NCBI GenBank assembly: GCA_903862425.1
Contig: CAIOYC010000033.1
Location: 33,037-97,036 of the forward strand
Origin: an uncultured Caulobacterales bacterium
Lineage (GTDB): Bacteria; Pseudomonadota; Alphaproteobacteria; Caulobacterales; Caulobacteraceae
Reading direction: 5' to 3'
Length of the DNA: 64,000 nucleotides
Position numbers and translations under genes: made by a program. A model generated the notes under the pieces. The model was not told the origin of the DNA. It ran no database searches and worked only from the letters and a program-made list of their open reading frames with translations. This document shows, piece by piece, positions 34,174 to 44,148 of the stretch; position 1 is the stretch's first letter; each line of letters starts with the position of its first letter.

Positions 34174-35681
34174 TCGGCCTCTCCGGCGCGCACACGATCG
34201 CTCGGCAGCATGTCCAACGCGCCGCGATAGCTTTGAACGCCCGCCATCACGCCCTGGAAGTCGGTGAGCGCCTGGCCCACCCGCACGCCCGTCGGGCCGA
34301 GGCGGAACTCACGGATGGTGCGCTCGTGCGCGCTCGAGCGGCTCTTGACCACAGATACGGCGGTCAGGATTTCGCCCTTGGCCTCGAAGAACCGGAATAG
34401 AAGGATCGCATCGCTGAGATAGCTGAGATCCACATCGCTGCGCATATCGCCGACCAGGCCGTGCTGGCCGAGCACCAGGAGCGTGATGATGCCGAGCTGG
34501 TTCAGGTAGTTCAGCAGTTCGTGCATCTGCAGCAGGAGGAACTTCTCCCCCGGCATGGCCTGCAGATAGGCGTTCAGGCTGTCGATGGCGACGTAGGTGG
34601 CGTGGTCATCGGCCACGGCCTTGCGCACCCAGCTTGAGAACTCGCCCGGCGACACCTCGGCCGGGTCGATCTGGCGGATCATCAGGCGACCGCTGTCGAT
34701 GAAGGGCTGCAGGTCCATGGACATGGCGCCGGCGCGGGCCAGCAGCGTGGTCAGCCCCTCGTCGAACAGGAAGTAGGCGCAGGTCTCCCCGCGCTGCAGG
34801 GCGGTTAGGATGCACCGGATGGACGTGGTGGTCTTGCCGACGCCGGAGGGGCCCATCACCAGGGTGTTGGTGCCGCGCGCCAGTCCGCCGCCGAGCAGGG
34901 CGTCCAGCTCGTCCGAACCGGTGGTCACCAGGCCTGGCTGGTAGTCGCGGCGATGCTCGGCCGCGACGAGGCTCGGAAACACCTCGATTCCGCCGGTGTC
35001 GAGCGCGAAGTCGTGGAAGCCGCCGCGGAACTTGATGCCCCGCATCTTCACCACCCGCAAACGCCGGCGCTGGGCGCCGAAGTCCTGCGCCGTCTGTTCG
35101 AGGGTGATCACGCCATGGGCGATGCTGTGAAGCTGAAGGTCGTTGCCGCTGGCGGTCTGGTCGTCCAGCAGCAGGACGGTGCAGGCGCGGTTGGCGAAGA
35201 AGTGTTTCAGGGCCAGGATCTGGCGGCGGTAGCGCAGCGGATTCTGCGCCAGCAGACGCATTTCCGACAGGCTGTCGAACACGACCCGCTTGGGCCGTTC
35301 GGTCTCCACCCGCGCCATGATGGCCCGCGTGGTCTCACCGAGCTCCACATCCGACGGATGCAGGATCGACTGCTCGGCCTCCGGGTCCAGGCCCGCCTCG
35401 TTGACCAGTTCGTGGATCGACAGGCCGTCGAGCGACCAGCCGTGCGAGGCGGCGACCGCGCGCAGCTCGATCTCCGTCTCCGAAAGCGTGATGTAGAGCC
35501 CCTCTTCACCCAGTTCGCGGCCCGTGAGCAGGAACTGGAGCGCCAGGGTGGTCTTGCCCGTGCCCGGCGTGCCTTCCAGCAGATAGATGCGCGAGGGCGT
35601 CAGGCCGCCGCCGAGGATATCGTCCAGCCCCGCCACGCCAAAGGGCGCACGGTCCTGAGGGGCGGGCGAAACGGTGGGCAT
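34170..35681 (-). CDS. KaiC-like two-domain ATPase
   Basis: A 503-residue RecA-type tandem ATPase of the KaiC superfamily. Walker A of the first domain is GTPGTGKT (37-44); that of the second is GPSGVGKT (277-284). Each domain begins with the family motif GLDDILGGG or GSDELDALLGGG. The acidic catalytic positions are SE at 67-68 and DE at 307-308. I cannot find the Ser-Thr phosphorylation pair of cyanobacterial KaiC. No kaiB or kaiA is present. GGAG precedes ATG 35681. The kinase gene overlaps it downstream. The role is probably signalling rather than a proven clock. Confidence 0.88.
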   Translation of the reverse strand: MPTVSPAPQDRAPFGVAGLDDILGGGLTPSRIYLLEGTPGTGKTTLALQFLLTGRELGEEGLYITLSETEIELRAVAASHGWSLDGLSIHELVNEAGLDPEAEQSILHPSDVELGETTRAIMARVETERPKRVVFDSLSEMRLLAQNPLRYRRQILALKHFFANRACTVLLLDDQTASGNDLQLHSIAHGVITLEQTAQDFGAQRRRLRVVKMRGIKFRGGFHDFALDTGGIEVFPSLVAAEHRRDYQPGLVTTGSDELDALLGGGLARGTNTLVMGPSGVGKTTTSIRCILTALQRGETCAYFLFDEGLTTLLARAGAMSMDLQPFIDSGRLMIRQIDPAEVSPGEFSSWVRKAVADDHATYVAIDSLNAYLQAMPGEKFLLLQMHELLNYLNQLGIITLLVLGQHGLVGDMRSDVDLSYLSDAILLFRFFEAKGEILTAVSVVKSRSSAHERTIREFRLGPTGVRVGQALTDFQGVMAGVQSYRGALDMLPSDRVRAGEAD

Positions 35682-35845
35682 CTCTACTCCTCGTCGCTGG
35701 ACGAGCGCCGAAGGACGCTCGGGGCTTACGGCCAAGCCAATAGGCCAAGGTAATGAAATGAAGGGGGGAGCGTTCCGCGCGCCAGCCAAGTTTGCGCGGT
35801 ACGCAGGCTTAGTTTTGACAAACTGCAAAGCTGACTTGCACAGCG
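35682..35845. promoter_or_regulatory. Divergent promoter region between KaiC-like and TonB receptor genes
   Basis: The 164 bases serve both divergent genes. They contain AGTTT-TGAC-AAACT (35811-35824), an inverted repeat overlapping a TTGACA, and TGCG-CGGTA-CGCA just upstream. No good -10 follows the TTGACA before the receptor ATG. These are candidate operators only. Confidence 0.35.
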
Positions 35846-38095
35846 ATGTTCCTCCCGATTCAGTCTCCAGGCAGAGCACGCCTGCGCGCTTCGGCTTGCC
35901 TCGCGGCGCTGCTGACGCCGTGGCTCTGCGCGAGCCTGGCGGCGGCGCAGCAGGTCCCGGCCACGACCGCGAATCCGGCGCCCGATCCGCAAGCCGTCGC
36001 TCCGAGGCAGCCGCAGACCGTGACGGTAACGGCGCCCGCCAGCGGCTATCGCAGCTCCATCGACCGCAAGAGCTACAGCATCGCCAGCGACCTGCAGACG
36101 GGCTCGGGCGCGCTGGCGGACGTGCTGCGCAAGGTCCCTTCCGTCCAGGTCGGGTCCGAGGGCGATGTCAGCATCCGCGGCGACGCCGATGTGACCATTC
36201 TGGTGGACGGCAAGCCCTCCGCCCTGTTCTCCGGTCCCGGCCGGGCGCAGGCGATCCAGTCTCTGCCCGCCGACCAGTACGAGCGGGTGGAGGTGATGAC
36301 CAATCCCTCAGCAGCGCAGACCGCGGCAGGCAGCGGCGGCGTCATCAACCTGATCAGCAAGACCACGGCGAAAAGCGCGGAGCCCACTACAAGCGGCACG
36401 GTCAGCGGCAATCTCGGCTCCGGCGGCCGTTTCGATGTGGGCGTCAGCGGGGCCTATTCGGGCGGGGGCCTTTCACTGAGCGGCAACGCCAGCTTTCGCC
36501 GTGGCGCTTTCAATCGCGACATCGATACGCGCTATGGCCTGCCGGACCCGACGACAGGAAACCTTGTTCCGGCGCGCGGCGTCCAGGTGCAGCACCAGCA
36601 CGACGACGTCCTGACGCTCGGCGGGGCGCTCGGTTACGACCTTGGTCCACACGACCGCTTAGACGCCAACCTCGACCTCGTCACCGACCGCGAGGTGCAG
36701 AACCAGATCGCCACCTATCAGACCGCCGGCGGAGGGGGCATACCGCCGCTCGCCTATGTGGCGCCCGGCTTCCTGCACGACGAATACATGTCGGCGTCCG
36801 GGTCGCTTGGCTTTACCCACACCATGGCGGGCGATGGCGAAAGCCTGGCGGTGAAGCTCTCCCTCAGCCAGGCCCACGTCTACAGCCAGAACCAGGCCAC
36901 CTACGGCTACAGCCAGCCGATACAGCCCGGCCTGTATCAGGACATCGCCCAGCGCGCCGACTTCCCGCAGGCCGATCTCAAGGTCGATTACAAGAAGACC
37001 CTCGCCAACAAGGCCAAGCTCGCCGTCGGGTATGACGGCCAGTACGACTGGCAGGCTGAACACGACCAGGGCGCCCAGGGACAAACCGCGACGCAGGCCG
37101 CCGCCGACCCGACCTTCGCCCAGCACTTCGCCTTTCATCAGCAGGTCCAGGCGGCCTACGCCACCTACGAACAGGCGTTTGGAAATCTCACGGTTCAGGC
37201 GGGACTGCGCGGCGAGAACACCACGCTCGAAACCAACCTCGTCTCGGCGCGTCAAAAGGGGCGGCAGGACTACTTCAAACTCTTCCCCAGCCTGCACCTC
37301 GCCTACGAGCTCAGCGACACGTCGCAGCTCAAGGCCAGCTATGGCGAGCGCATCCAGCGGCCCGACGAGACCCAGCTCGACCCGTTCGTCACCGAACGAA
37401 ACCCGCTCCTGTTCAGCGCCGGCAATCCCGATCTGAAGCCGATGATCATCCGGTCCTATGAGCTGGGCTACGAGTATCGCCACAAGACGACCGACCTGCA
37501 GGCCACCCTGTTCTACAAGGACCGTTCCAACCTGCTCACCCAGGTGACGCAGGATATCGGCGGCGGGGCGCTGCTCTCCACCTGGAGCAATCTCGGCCGA
37601 AGTCGCGACCTGGGGGTGGAGCTGGTGGCGAACCGCGACCTCACCAAGACGCTCAGCATCAACACCTCCGCCGACTTCATGCACAGCGAGGTCGACACCG
37701 CGAACCTGGGCCTGGCGAACGATCACTCGGCCTTCGTCGTCTCGGGCCGCGTGACGGTGAACTGGCAGGTCACGCCCAAGGACTTCGTCCAGCTTGGGGT
37801 CCAGCAGTCAGGGCGCCAACTCAACGCCCAGGGCTATTACGGCGCGGCGACCTTCACCGACTTCGGCTGGCGCCACCGGTTCGACTCGCGGCTGGCTTCG
37901 CTGGTGACGATGCAGGATCCGTTCGGTCTGTCGCGCCGCACCATCGCCATCGACACCCCGACCCTGGTGGACGTGCAGAAGCGCAAGTTCAACTACACCG
38001 CCATCTTCATCGGCTTTACCTACGCGCTAGGAGGGGCGTCCAAGCGACCGGCCGACAATTTCGACTTCGGCGCCCAGCACACGGGCGGGCAGTAG
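35846..38095 (+). CDS. TonB-dependent outer-membrane receptor
   Basis: A 749-residue outer-membrane protein. A signal peptide (SACLAALLTPWLCASLAAAQQ) is followed by the plug domain (DVLRKVPSVQVGSEGDVSIRG and VEVMTNPSAAQTAAGSGGVINLI). A beta-barrel of the OMP_b-brl_3 type runs to the end (YELGYEYRHKTTDLQATLFY, for example). A TonB box is not obvious. The terminal residue is not aromatic, as the C-terminus runs FDFGAQHTGGQ. The ligand is unknown. It is divergent from the KaiC-like gene. Confidence 0.85.
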   Translation: MFLPIQSPGRARLRASACLAALLTPWLCASLAAAQQVPATTANPAPDPQAVAPRQPQTVTVTAPASGYRSSIDRKSYSIASDLQTGSGALADVLRKVPSVQVGSEGDVSIRGDADVTILVDGKPSALFSGPGRAQAIQSLPADQYERVEVMTNPSAAQTAAGSGGVINLISKTTAKSAEPTTSGTVSGNLGSGGRFDVGVSGAYSGGGLSLSGNASFRRGAFNRDIDTRYGLPDPTTGNLVPARGVQVQHQHDDVLTLGGALGYDLGPHDRLDANLDLVTDREVQNQIATYQTAGGGGIPPLAYVAPGFLHDEYMSASGSLGFTHTMAGDGESLAVKLSLSQAHVYSQNQATYGYSQPIQPGLYQDIAQRADFPQADLKVDYKKTLANKAKLAVGYDGQYDWQAEHDQGAQGQTATQAAADPTFAQHFAFHQQVQAAYATYEQAFGNLTVQAGLRGENTTLETNLVSARQKGRQDYFKLFPSLHLAYELSDTSQLKASYGERIQRPDETQLDPFVTERNPLLFSAGNPDLKPMIIRSYELGYEYRHKTTDLQATLFYKDRSNLLTQVTQDIGGGALLSTWSNLGRSRDLGVELVANRDLTKTLSINTSADFMHSEVDTANLGLANDHSAFVVSGRVTVNWQVTPKDFVQLGVQQSGRQLNAQGYYGAATFTDFGWRHRFDSRLASLVTMQDPFGLSRRTIAIDTPTLVDVQKRKFNYTAIFIGFTYALGGASKRPADNFDFGAQHTGGQ

Positions 38096-38108
38096 CCGCG
38101 ACGCGAGC

Positions 38109-38765
38109 CTATCGCGCCAGCACCACGCCGATCAGGATGGCGACCCAGTGGGTTCCCGCCGCGGCGATGACGTGGCCATGCCAGATGGCGCGTTTGAACT
38201 TCAGCCGCTTGCTCACATAGAAGGTGATGCCGAGGGAATAGACCGCGCCGCCGATCACCAGCAGCATGAGGGCGATCCACGGCACCGCCGCGATCATCGG
38301 CTTGGCCGCGATCAGCACCAGCCAACTCAGGGCCAGATAGACGCCGATCCAGAACCGCTTGCCCAGACCCGGCAGGAACAGCTTGGCCACCGCGCCGAGC
38401 CCGGCGATGGTCCACACCGCTATGGTCATGCCCCAGGCCCATGCGCCGGTCAGGTTGTGCGTGGTGAAGGGAGTGTAGGAACCGGCGATCATCACGAAGA
38501 TGCCCGCATGGTCGAGCCGGCGCATGACGGGGCGCCACCGGTCGTTGGCGAAGTTATAGGCGGTGGAGAAGGCCAGCATGGCCAAAAGGCCCGCCGCATA
38601 GACCCCGAGCGCCGCCGTCTGTGTCAACCGTCCGAAACCCACCGACAGGCCGAGCAGCATGCCGCCGCCGAACAGGGCGAACACCAGCCCGATCAGATGC
38701 ACGATCAGGTCGGCCCTGCGCGCGGCCGAGGTGGGATAGTGCGGCAGGGGAAGCAGGCTGGACAT
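38109..38765 (-). CDS. trhA: TrhA/hemolysin III-family membrane protein
   Basis: Seven-helix membrane protein of 218 residues, related to PAQR receptors and E. coli TrhA (YqfA). Conserved blocks are ADLIVHLIGLVFALFGG, STAYNFANDRWRPVMRRLDHAGIFVMIAGSYTPF and HGHVIAAAGTHWVAI. The histidines and aspartate that would bind zinc are thereby present. Start 38765 has AAGGAACG ahead. Some homologues regulate membrane-lipid fluidity; haemolysis is not implied. It stands alone, convergent with the receptor gene. Confidence 0.88.
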   Translation of the reverse strand: MSSLLPLPHYPTSAARRADLIVHLIGLVFALFGGGMLLGLSVGFGRLTQTAALGVYAAGLLAMLAFSTAYNFANDRWRPVMRRLDHAGIFVMIAGSYTPFTTHNLTGAWAWGMTIAVWTIAGLGAVAKLFLPGLGKRFWIGVYLALSWLVLIAAKPMIAAVPWIALMLLVIGGAVYSLGITFYVSKRLKFKRAIWHGHVIAAAGTHWVAILIGVVLAR

Positions 38766-38912
38766 CGATCGTTCCTTGATCCTTGTCCATGACCTGAGAA
38801 CGTGACGATATTGTATCCGCACCGAGGCGGATCGCCAACGCAGCGGCGTCGGACGAGCGGTGGGCGGATTTTTCCACTAGCCACGACGGCGCAGGATCAG
38901 TAACGGCGCTGC

Positions 38913-39365
38913 ATGATCCAGCCTCACCCCTCCGGCGGCTATATCCTGGAAGAACTGTCCGTCGGGATGGTGGCCGAAAAGCACGTCACGATCACCGAGG
39001 AGCGCATCGCCCAGTTCGCCCAGGCGTCCGACGACTTCAATCCCGTGCATATGGACGAGGCCTTCGCCGCCAAGACCGCCTATCGCGGCCGGATCGCGCA
39101 TGGTCTGCTGTCGGCCTCCTTCGGCTCGGCGGTGGTGGGCACCATCCTGCCGGGGGCGGGCGCCATCTATCTTAGCCAGACGCTGGAGTTCCGCCGGCCG
39201 GTGCGGATCGGCGACGTCGTGACCGCCCGCGTCACCGTGGCGTCCATCGACGAGGTGGGCGCGCGGGTCGTCCTGAGCTGCCAGGCCCTGGTGGGCGAGG
39301 ACGTGGTCATGGAGGGCGACGCCACCGTCCGCGTTCCCCGTCGCCGCCGCCCGGCTAAGGCCTGA
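38913..39365 (+). CDS. MaoC-family (R)-specific enoyl-CoA hydratase
   Basis: A 150-residue hot-dog-fold hydratase. The catalytic Asp/His pair lies in QASDDFNPVHMDEAFA, and the family's GRIAHGLLSAS block follows. By family it hydrates enoyl-CoA to (R)-3-hydroxyacyl-CoA, linking beta-oxidation to polyhydroxyalkanoate or other lipid synthesis. It stands alone with no adjoining PHA gene, so its partner is unknown. Confidence 0.88.
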   Translation: MIQPHPSGGYILEELSVGMVAEKHVTITEERIAQFAQASDDFNPVHMDEAFAAKTAYRGRIAHGLLSASFGSAVVGTILPGAGAIYLSQTLEFRRPVRIGDVVTARVTVASIDEVGARVVLSCQALVGEDVVMEGDATVRVPRRRRPAKA

Positions 39366-39503
39366 GGCACAAGCGGCGCGGCGGCGCGGAACACGCGTGG
39401 CCGTCCATGCCTTTAGCTGCGGGCTATCGCGAGCACGCCTGGGCCTGTAAACGGGGTGCAGCTATCGCCCATCTGGAATTCGGCACTGGTTTAGGTCGCG
39501 CTC

Positions 39504-39509
39504 GGAGGA
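39504..39509 (+). promoter_or_regulatory. Ribosome binding site deciding the cyoA start
   Basis: GGAGGA followed by seven bases and then ATC (39517). No ATG, GTG or TTG lies at the right distance; the nearest TTG is 25 bases downstream. It supports an ATC start for cyoA, or a point mutation of the original start codon. Confidence 0.5.
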
Positions 39510-39516
39510 CTGGGTC

Positions 39517-40413
39517 ATCCGCTATCTGAAGCGATTGAGCGTCGCGGCCGTCGCATCGGGCGCCCTCGGTTTGACCGGATGCGGCCTGTCGGTGCTGACG
39601 CCGCAGGGACCGGTCAGCGCGGCCGAGAACAAGATCCTGTTCGACTCGGTGGCGATCATGCTGACCATCGTGGTCCCCACCATCGTCGCGACCCTGGTCT
39701 TCGCCTGGTGGTTTCGCGCCGGCAACCGCCGCGCCGTCCGCATGCCGAAGTGGGACTATTCGGGACATCTGGAGCTGGTGGTCTGGGCCGTGCCGCTGCT
39801 CACGGTGATGTTCCTGGGCGGCCTGACCTGGGTCGCCTCCCACGAACTCGATCCCGCCAAGCCCCTGCCCGCCAAGGCCGGCGCGCTGGAGGTTCAGGTC
39901 GTGTCGCTCGACTGGAAATGGCTGTTCATCTATCCCGACCAAGGGGTTGCGAGCGTCAATGCGCTGACCGTGCCCGCCGGACAGCCGGTCCATTTCACCC
40001 TCACCTCGTCCAGCGTGATGAACGCCTTCTTCGTCCCGCAGCTCGGCGGCATGATCTATACGATGAACGGCATGTCGACCCAGATCAGCCTGCAGGCCGA
40101 CCGGCCCGGCGTCTATCCGGGCCTGTCTTCCCATTTCAGCGGCGACGGCTTTGCGGGCATGCACTTCAATCTGACCGCGACCACGCCGCAGCAGTTCGCC
40201 GCCTGGGTCGCGGCGGCGCGCGCCGGCGGGCGGCTGCTCGATCCCGGCAGCTACACCGCCCTGGCGCGGCAGAGCGCCAATGTGGCCCCGTTCACCTTCG
40301 GCTCGGTCTCGCCGGGTCTGTACCAGGCCGTGGCCACCCAGACGATCGCCCAGGCGCCGGGGCCTGAGGTCGCCGGGTCCAAGGGCCGCCTCTCGCCGAA
40401 GTCGGAGCGCTGA
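39517..40413 (+). CDS. cyoA: Cytochrome o ubiquinol oxidase subunit II
   Basis: Membrane-anchored lipoprotein subunit of the bo3-type quinol oxidase. With the ATC at 39517 the protein starts [13 protein letters not shown], giving the positively charged n-region expected before the lipobox GLTGC (Cys23). The TTG at 39535 would leave it out. Two TM helices follow, then the cupredoxin-like domain ([35 protein letters not shown] and [11 protein letters not shown]). The CuA cysteines are absent, as is normal for a quinol oxidase. First gene of cyoABCD. Confidence 0.93.
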   Translation: MRYLKRLSVAAVASGALGLTGCGLSVLTPQGPVSAAENKILFDSVAIMLTIVVPTIVATLVFAWWFRAGNRRAVRMPKWDYSGHLELVVWAVPLLTVMFLGGLTWVASHELDPAKPLPAKAGALEVQVVSLDWKWLFIYPDQGVASVNALTVPAGQPVHFTLTSSSVMNAFFVPQLGGMIYTMNGMSTQISLQADRPGVYPGLSSHFSGDGFAGMHFNLTATTPQQFAAWVAAARAGGRLLDPGSYTALARQSANVAPFTFGSVSPGLYQAVATQTIAQAPGPEVAGSKGRLSPKSER

Positions 40414-40414
40414 C

Positions 40415-42418
40415 ATGCTGTTGGGCAAGCTCGACTGGTCCGCCCTGCCCCTGGATCAGCCCATACCCATGGCGGCCTCCGCGGTGGTGGCCCTCACCAT
40501 CCTTGGGGTGATCGGCTGGGTCATCGCCAAGGGTCACCTGCCCTATCTCTGGCGCGAGTGGATCACCAGCGTGGACCACAAGCGCATCGGCGTGATGTAC
40601 GTGCTCCTGGCCATGGTCATGCTGCTGCGCGGGTTTTCCGACGCCATCATGATGCGTTCGCACCAGGCTCTGGCCCTGCACGGCGGGGGCTATCTGCCGC
40701 CGGAGCACTATGACCAGGTCTTCTCGGCCCATGGCACGATCATGATCTTCTTCGTGGCCATGCCCTTCATGATCGGCCTGATGAACTTTGTCCTGCCGCT
40801 GCAGCTGGGCGTGCGCGACGTGGCCTTTCCGACGCTGAACTCGGTCGGCTTCTGGCTGACGGCCACCGGCGCCCTGCTGGTCAACATCTCGCTGATCGTA
40901 GGCGAGTTCGCGCGCACCGGGTGGCTGCCCTACCCGCCCCTGTCGGAGCTGCGCTATTCGCCGGGGGTGGGCGTCGACTATTGGCTGTGGGCGCTGCAGA
41001 TCTCAGGCATCGGCACGCTGCTGTCGGGCATCAACCTGGTCACTACCATCCTCAAGATGCGCGCGCCCGGCATGGACTATCTGCGCATGCCGATCTTCTG
41101 CTGGACCTCGCTGGCGTCCAACCTCCTGATCGTCGCGGCCTTTCCGATCCTGACCGCCACCGCGGCCATGCTGCTGCTGGATCGCTATCTCGGCTTCCAC
41201 TTCTTCACCAACGAGGCCGGCGGCAATGTGATGATGTTCATGAACCTCATCTGGGCGTGGGGTCATCCAGAGGTCTACATCCTGATCCTCCCGGCCTTCG
41301 GCATCTTTTCCGAGGTGATCTCGACCTTCTCCAGCAAGCCGCTGTTCGGCTATCGCTCCATGGTCATGGCCACCATGGCCATCTGCGTCCTGTCCTTCAT
41401 GGTCTGGTTGCACCACTTCTTCACCATGGGGGCCGGGGCCGACGTCAACGCCGTGTTCGGCATCGCCACCATGATCATCGCCATCCCCACGGGGGTGAAG
41501 GTGTTCAACTGGCTGTTCACGATCTATGGCGGCAGCGTGCGCTTCACGAGCCCGATGCTGTGGGCTATCGGCTTCATGGTGACCTTCGTAATCGGCGGCA
41601 TGACCGGGGTGCTCATGGCCGTGCCTCCGGCGGACTTCGTCCTGCACAACAGCCTGTTCCTGGTGGCTCACTTCCACAATGTCATCATCGGCGGCGTGCT
41701 GTTCGGCGCCTTCGCCGGCTATACCTACTGGTTCCCCAAGGCGTTCGGCTTTCGCCTGCACGAGGGGCTGGGTCAGGCGGCGTTCTGGTTCTGGCTGGTC
41801 GGTTTCTACCTCGCCTTCATGCCCCTCTATGTGCTGGGCTTCATGGGCATGACCCGGCGCATGCAGTCCTATGATGTCGCCGCCTGGCGCCCGTGGCTCC
41901 TGGCGGCGGCCTGCGGCGCGGTGCTGATCATGATCGGCATCGGATTGCAGATCGCCCAGCTGGTGGTCAGCATCCGCCGACGCGACAGCCTGCGCGACGA
42001 AACCGGCGATCCGTGGGACGGCCGGTCCCTGGAGTGGGCGACGGCCTCGCCCCCGCCGGCCTTCAACTTCGCCGTCCTGCCCGATGTCGAGGGGGCGGAA
42101 GCCTATTGGAGCACCAAGGAGAAGGCGCGCGAGAGCGGTCACGCGAGCCAGGAGCCCGACTACGAGGCGATCGAGATGCCGAAGAACACCGCCACCGGCT
42201 TCGTCTGCGCCTTCTTCGCCACCATCGTGGGCTTCGCCATGATCTGGCACATCTGGTGGCTGGCGATCCTGGGCGGCGTGGGCGCCTTCGCCACCTTCGT
42301 CGTCTTCGCCTGGCGCGACATCAGCGAGGAGGAACTGCCCGCCGCTGAGGTGGCGCGCGTGGACCGGGTCAACCGCGAGGCGCGGCGCGCAATGCTGGCC
42401 GAGGCGGACCGGTCATGA
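40415..42418 (+). CDS. cyoB: Cytochrome o ubiquinol oxidase subunit I
   Basis: Catalytic subunit (667 residues, about 15 helices) carrying haem b, the haem o3-CuB centre and the proton channels. It shows [13 protein letters not shown] near the N-terminus. The CuB and tyrosine crosslink region is [15 protein letters not shown], and HHFFTMGAG and [10 protein letters not shown] supply further ligands. Starts one base after the cyoA stop and overlaps cyoC by four bases. Confidence 0.97.
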   Translation: MLLGKLDWSALPLDQPIPMAASAVVALTILGVIGWVIAKGHLPYLWREWITSVDHKRIGVMYVLLAMVMLLRGFSDAIMMRSHQALALHGGGYLPPEHYDQVFSAHGTIMIFFVAMPFMIGLMNFVLPLQLGVRDVAFPTLNSVGFWLTATGALLVNISLIVGEFARTGWLPYPPLSELRYSPGVGVDYWLWALQISGIGTLLSGINLVTTILKMRAPGMDYLRMPIFCWTSLASNLLIVAAFPILTATAAMLLLDRYLGFHFFTNEAGGNVMMFMNLIWAWGHPEVYILILPAFGIFSEVISTFSSKPLFGYRSMVMATMAICVLSFMVWLHHFFTMGAGADVNAVFGIATMIIAIPTGVKVFNWLFTIYGGSVRFTSPMLWAIGFMVTFVIGGMTGVLMAVPPADFVLHNSLFLVAHFHNVIIGGVLFGAFAGYTYWFPKAFGFRLHEGLGQAAFWFWLVGFYLAFMPLYVLGFMGMTRRMQSYDVAAWRPWLLAAACGAVLIMIGIGLQIAQLVVSIRRRDSLRDETGDPWDGRSLEWATASPPPAFNFAVLPDVEGAEAYWSTKEKARESGHASQEPDYEAIEMPKNTATGFVCAFFATIVGFAMIWHIWWLAILGGVGAFATFVVFAWRDISEEELPAAEVARVDRVNREARRAMLAEADRS

Positions 42419-43056
42419 GTGCGACCCACGCCGCAGACCCGCACCGGGTCGGCCATGGCGGCGGCCATGAGCGTTCCAAACACGATGGGCCGCCCTCCAA
42501 GCGGATCATTGTCGGCTACGGCTTCTGGATTTTCCTGTTGAGCGACATCGTCATGTTCGCCGCCTTCTTCGCGGCCTATGCGGTGCTGTCCAAGCAGACC
42601 GCCGGGGGACCAGGCGGACCGCAGCTGTTCGAGCGCGGCAGCCTGGCCTGGGAGACGGCCTGCCTTCTGCTATCCAGCTTCGCCTGCGGGATGGCCAGTA
42701 TCGGCGCCGAGGCACGCAAGGTCTGGATGTTCCAGGGCGCCATGGCGGTGACCTTCCTGCTCGGCGCCGGCTTCCTCGGCCTCGAACTCCGCGAGTTCGC
42801 CGGGCTGGTGGCCCAGGGCGCGGGGCCCCAGCGCAGCGCTTTTCTCTCCGCCTTCTTCTCGCTGGTGGGCTGTCACGGCCTGCACGTCACGGCGGGCCTG
42901 CTGTGGCTGCTGACCATGATGGCGCAGGTGACGGCGAAGGGGTTTCGCGCCGACATCCAGCGCCGCATCCTGTGCTTCAGCCTGTTCTGGCACGCCCTGG
43001 ACATCATCTGGGTCGGGGTGTTCACCGTGGTCTATCTGATGGGAGGCGCTCGCTGA
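42415..43056 (+). CDS. cyoC: Cytochrome o ubiquinol oxidase subunit III
   Basis: Five-helix membrane subunit of 213 residues: [46 protein letters not shown] and [22 protein letters not shown] (in pieces). It overlaps cyoB (ATGA) and cyoD (TGATG). Stabilises the oxidase core. Confidence 0.96.
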   Translation: MSATHAADPHRVGHGGGHERSKHDGPPSKRIIVGYGFWIFLLSDIVMFAAFFAAYAVLSKQTAGGPGGPQLFERGSLAWETACLLLSSFACGMASIGAEARKVWMFQGAMAVTFLLGAGFLGLELREFAGLVAQGAGPQRSAFLSAFFSLVGCHGLHVTAGLLWLLTMMAQVTAKGFRADIQRRILCFSLFWHALDIIWVGVFTVVYLMGGAR

Positions 43057-43442
43057 TGGAGCCCGAAACCCCGCAAGACGACGTCGCGCCGGGCGATCAG
43101 CCGCTCGATCAGAAGGGCATCGCCTCCGCCATTCGCGGCTATCTCATCGGGCTCGTCCTCGCCAGCGGCCTGACCATCGCCTCGTTCGTGATCCCCACCA
43201 GCGGACTGGTCTGGGCGCCGGCCATCCCGGTCGCCTTCATGGTCTTCGCCATCGCGCAGATGGGCGTTCACCTCGCCTTCTTCCTGCACATCACCACCGC
43301 GCCGGACAACACCAACAACGTCCTGGCCCTGGCCTTCGGCGTGCTGATCGTCTTCCTGCTTCTGAGCGGATCCCTGTGGATCATGGCCAACCTGAACCAC
43401 AACATGCCGCCCATGGATCAGATCATGTCGATGCAGAGATAG
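43056..43442 (+). CDS. cyoD: Cytochrome o ubiquinol oxidase subunit IV
   Basis: Small assembly subunit of 128 residues with three TM helices and the typical [14 protein letters not shown] loop. Its ATG shares a base with the cyoC stop. cyoE, the haem O synthase gene, does not follow and must lie elsewhere. Confidence 0.95.
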   Translation: MEPETPQDDVAPGDQPLDQKGIASAIRGYLIGLVLASGLTIASFVIPTSGLVWAPAIPVAFMVFAIAQMGVHLAFFLHITTAPDNTNNVLALAFGVLIVFLLLSGSLWIMANLNHNMPPMDQIMSMQR

Positions 43443-43533
43443 GCCGCTCTCGGATCGACTATCGCAAAGCCGTCGCCCGCGCAGGAACCAGCCGCTGGAG
43501 GCGGGGGTTAAGGCTCCAAAGGTCGGAGCCCCC

Positions 43534-44148
43534 ATGGATCAATCGTCTCCCACAGGCCCGAGCCGTCGCCACCTGATCGGCGGCGCGGCGGGCCTGGCCA
43601 GCGCCCCCGTGGTCGCCCGCGCGGCTGAAGTCGCCACGCCGCCGCCCAGGTCAGGCGCGGCCGGGCTGGTGGAAATGACTCTCAACGTCAATGGCCGGAA
43701 CCGCCGCGCTGTCATGGACGTGCGCACCTCTCTCCTCGACGCCCTGCGCGAGCACCTCGATCTCACCGGCTCCAAGAAGGGCTGCGACCAGGGCCAGTGC
43801 GGCGCCTGCACCGTGCACGTGGACGGCAAGCGCGTGTTGGGCTGCCTGACCCTCGCCGTGGCGGTGCAGGGACGGGAAATCCGCACCATCGAGGGCCTCG
43901 CGCCTGGCGACGGGACGCTGCATCCGATGCAGCAGGCCTTCATCGATCACGACGGATTCCAGTGCGGCTACTGCACGCCTGGCCAGATCATGTCCGCCGT
44001 CGCCTGCGTGCAGGAGGGCCATGCGGGCTCCGACGCGGAGATTCAGGAATATATGAGCGGCAACCTGTGCCGCTGCGCCGCCTATCCCAAGATCGTCGCC
44101 GCGATCAATCAGGCCAAGGGCCAGATGAAGGTGGAGGCCAAGACATGA
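43534..44148 (+). CDS. paoA: Aldehyde oxidoreductase, [2Fe-2S] subunit (PaoA-like)
   Basis: Iron-sulfur subunit of a xanthine-oxidase-type molybdenum enzyme, 204 residues. It has a twin-arginine signal ([16 protein letters not shown]), so the complex is probably periplasmic. The two [2Fe-2S] sites are visible: [15 protein letters not shown] with a later Cys, and CGYCTPGQ with LCRCAAYP. Overlaps the FAD-subunit gene by four bases. E. coli PaoABC oxidises aromatic and other aldehydes. Confidence 0.93.
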   Translation: MDQSSPTGPSRRHLIGGAAGLASAPVVARAAEVATPPPRSGAAGLVEMTLNVNGRNRRAVMDVRTSLLDALREHLDLTGSKKGCDQGQCGACTVHVDGKRVLGCLTLAVAVQGREIRTIEGLAPGDGTLHPMQQAFIDHDGFQCGYCTPGQIMSAVACVQEGHAGSDAEIQEYMSGNLCRCAAYPKIVAAINQAKGQMKVEAKT

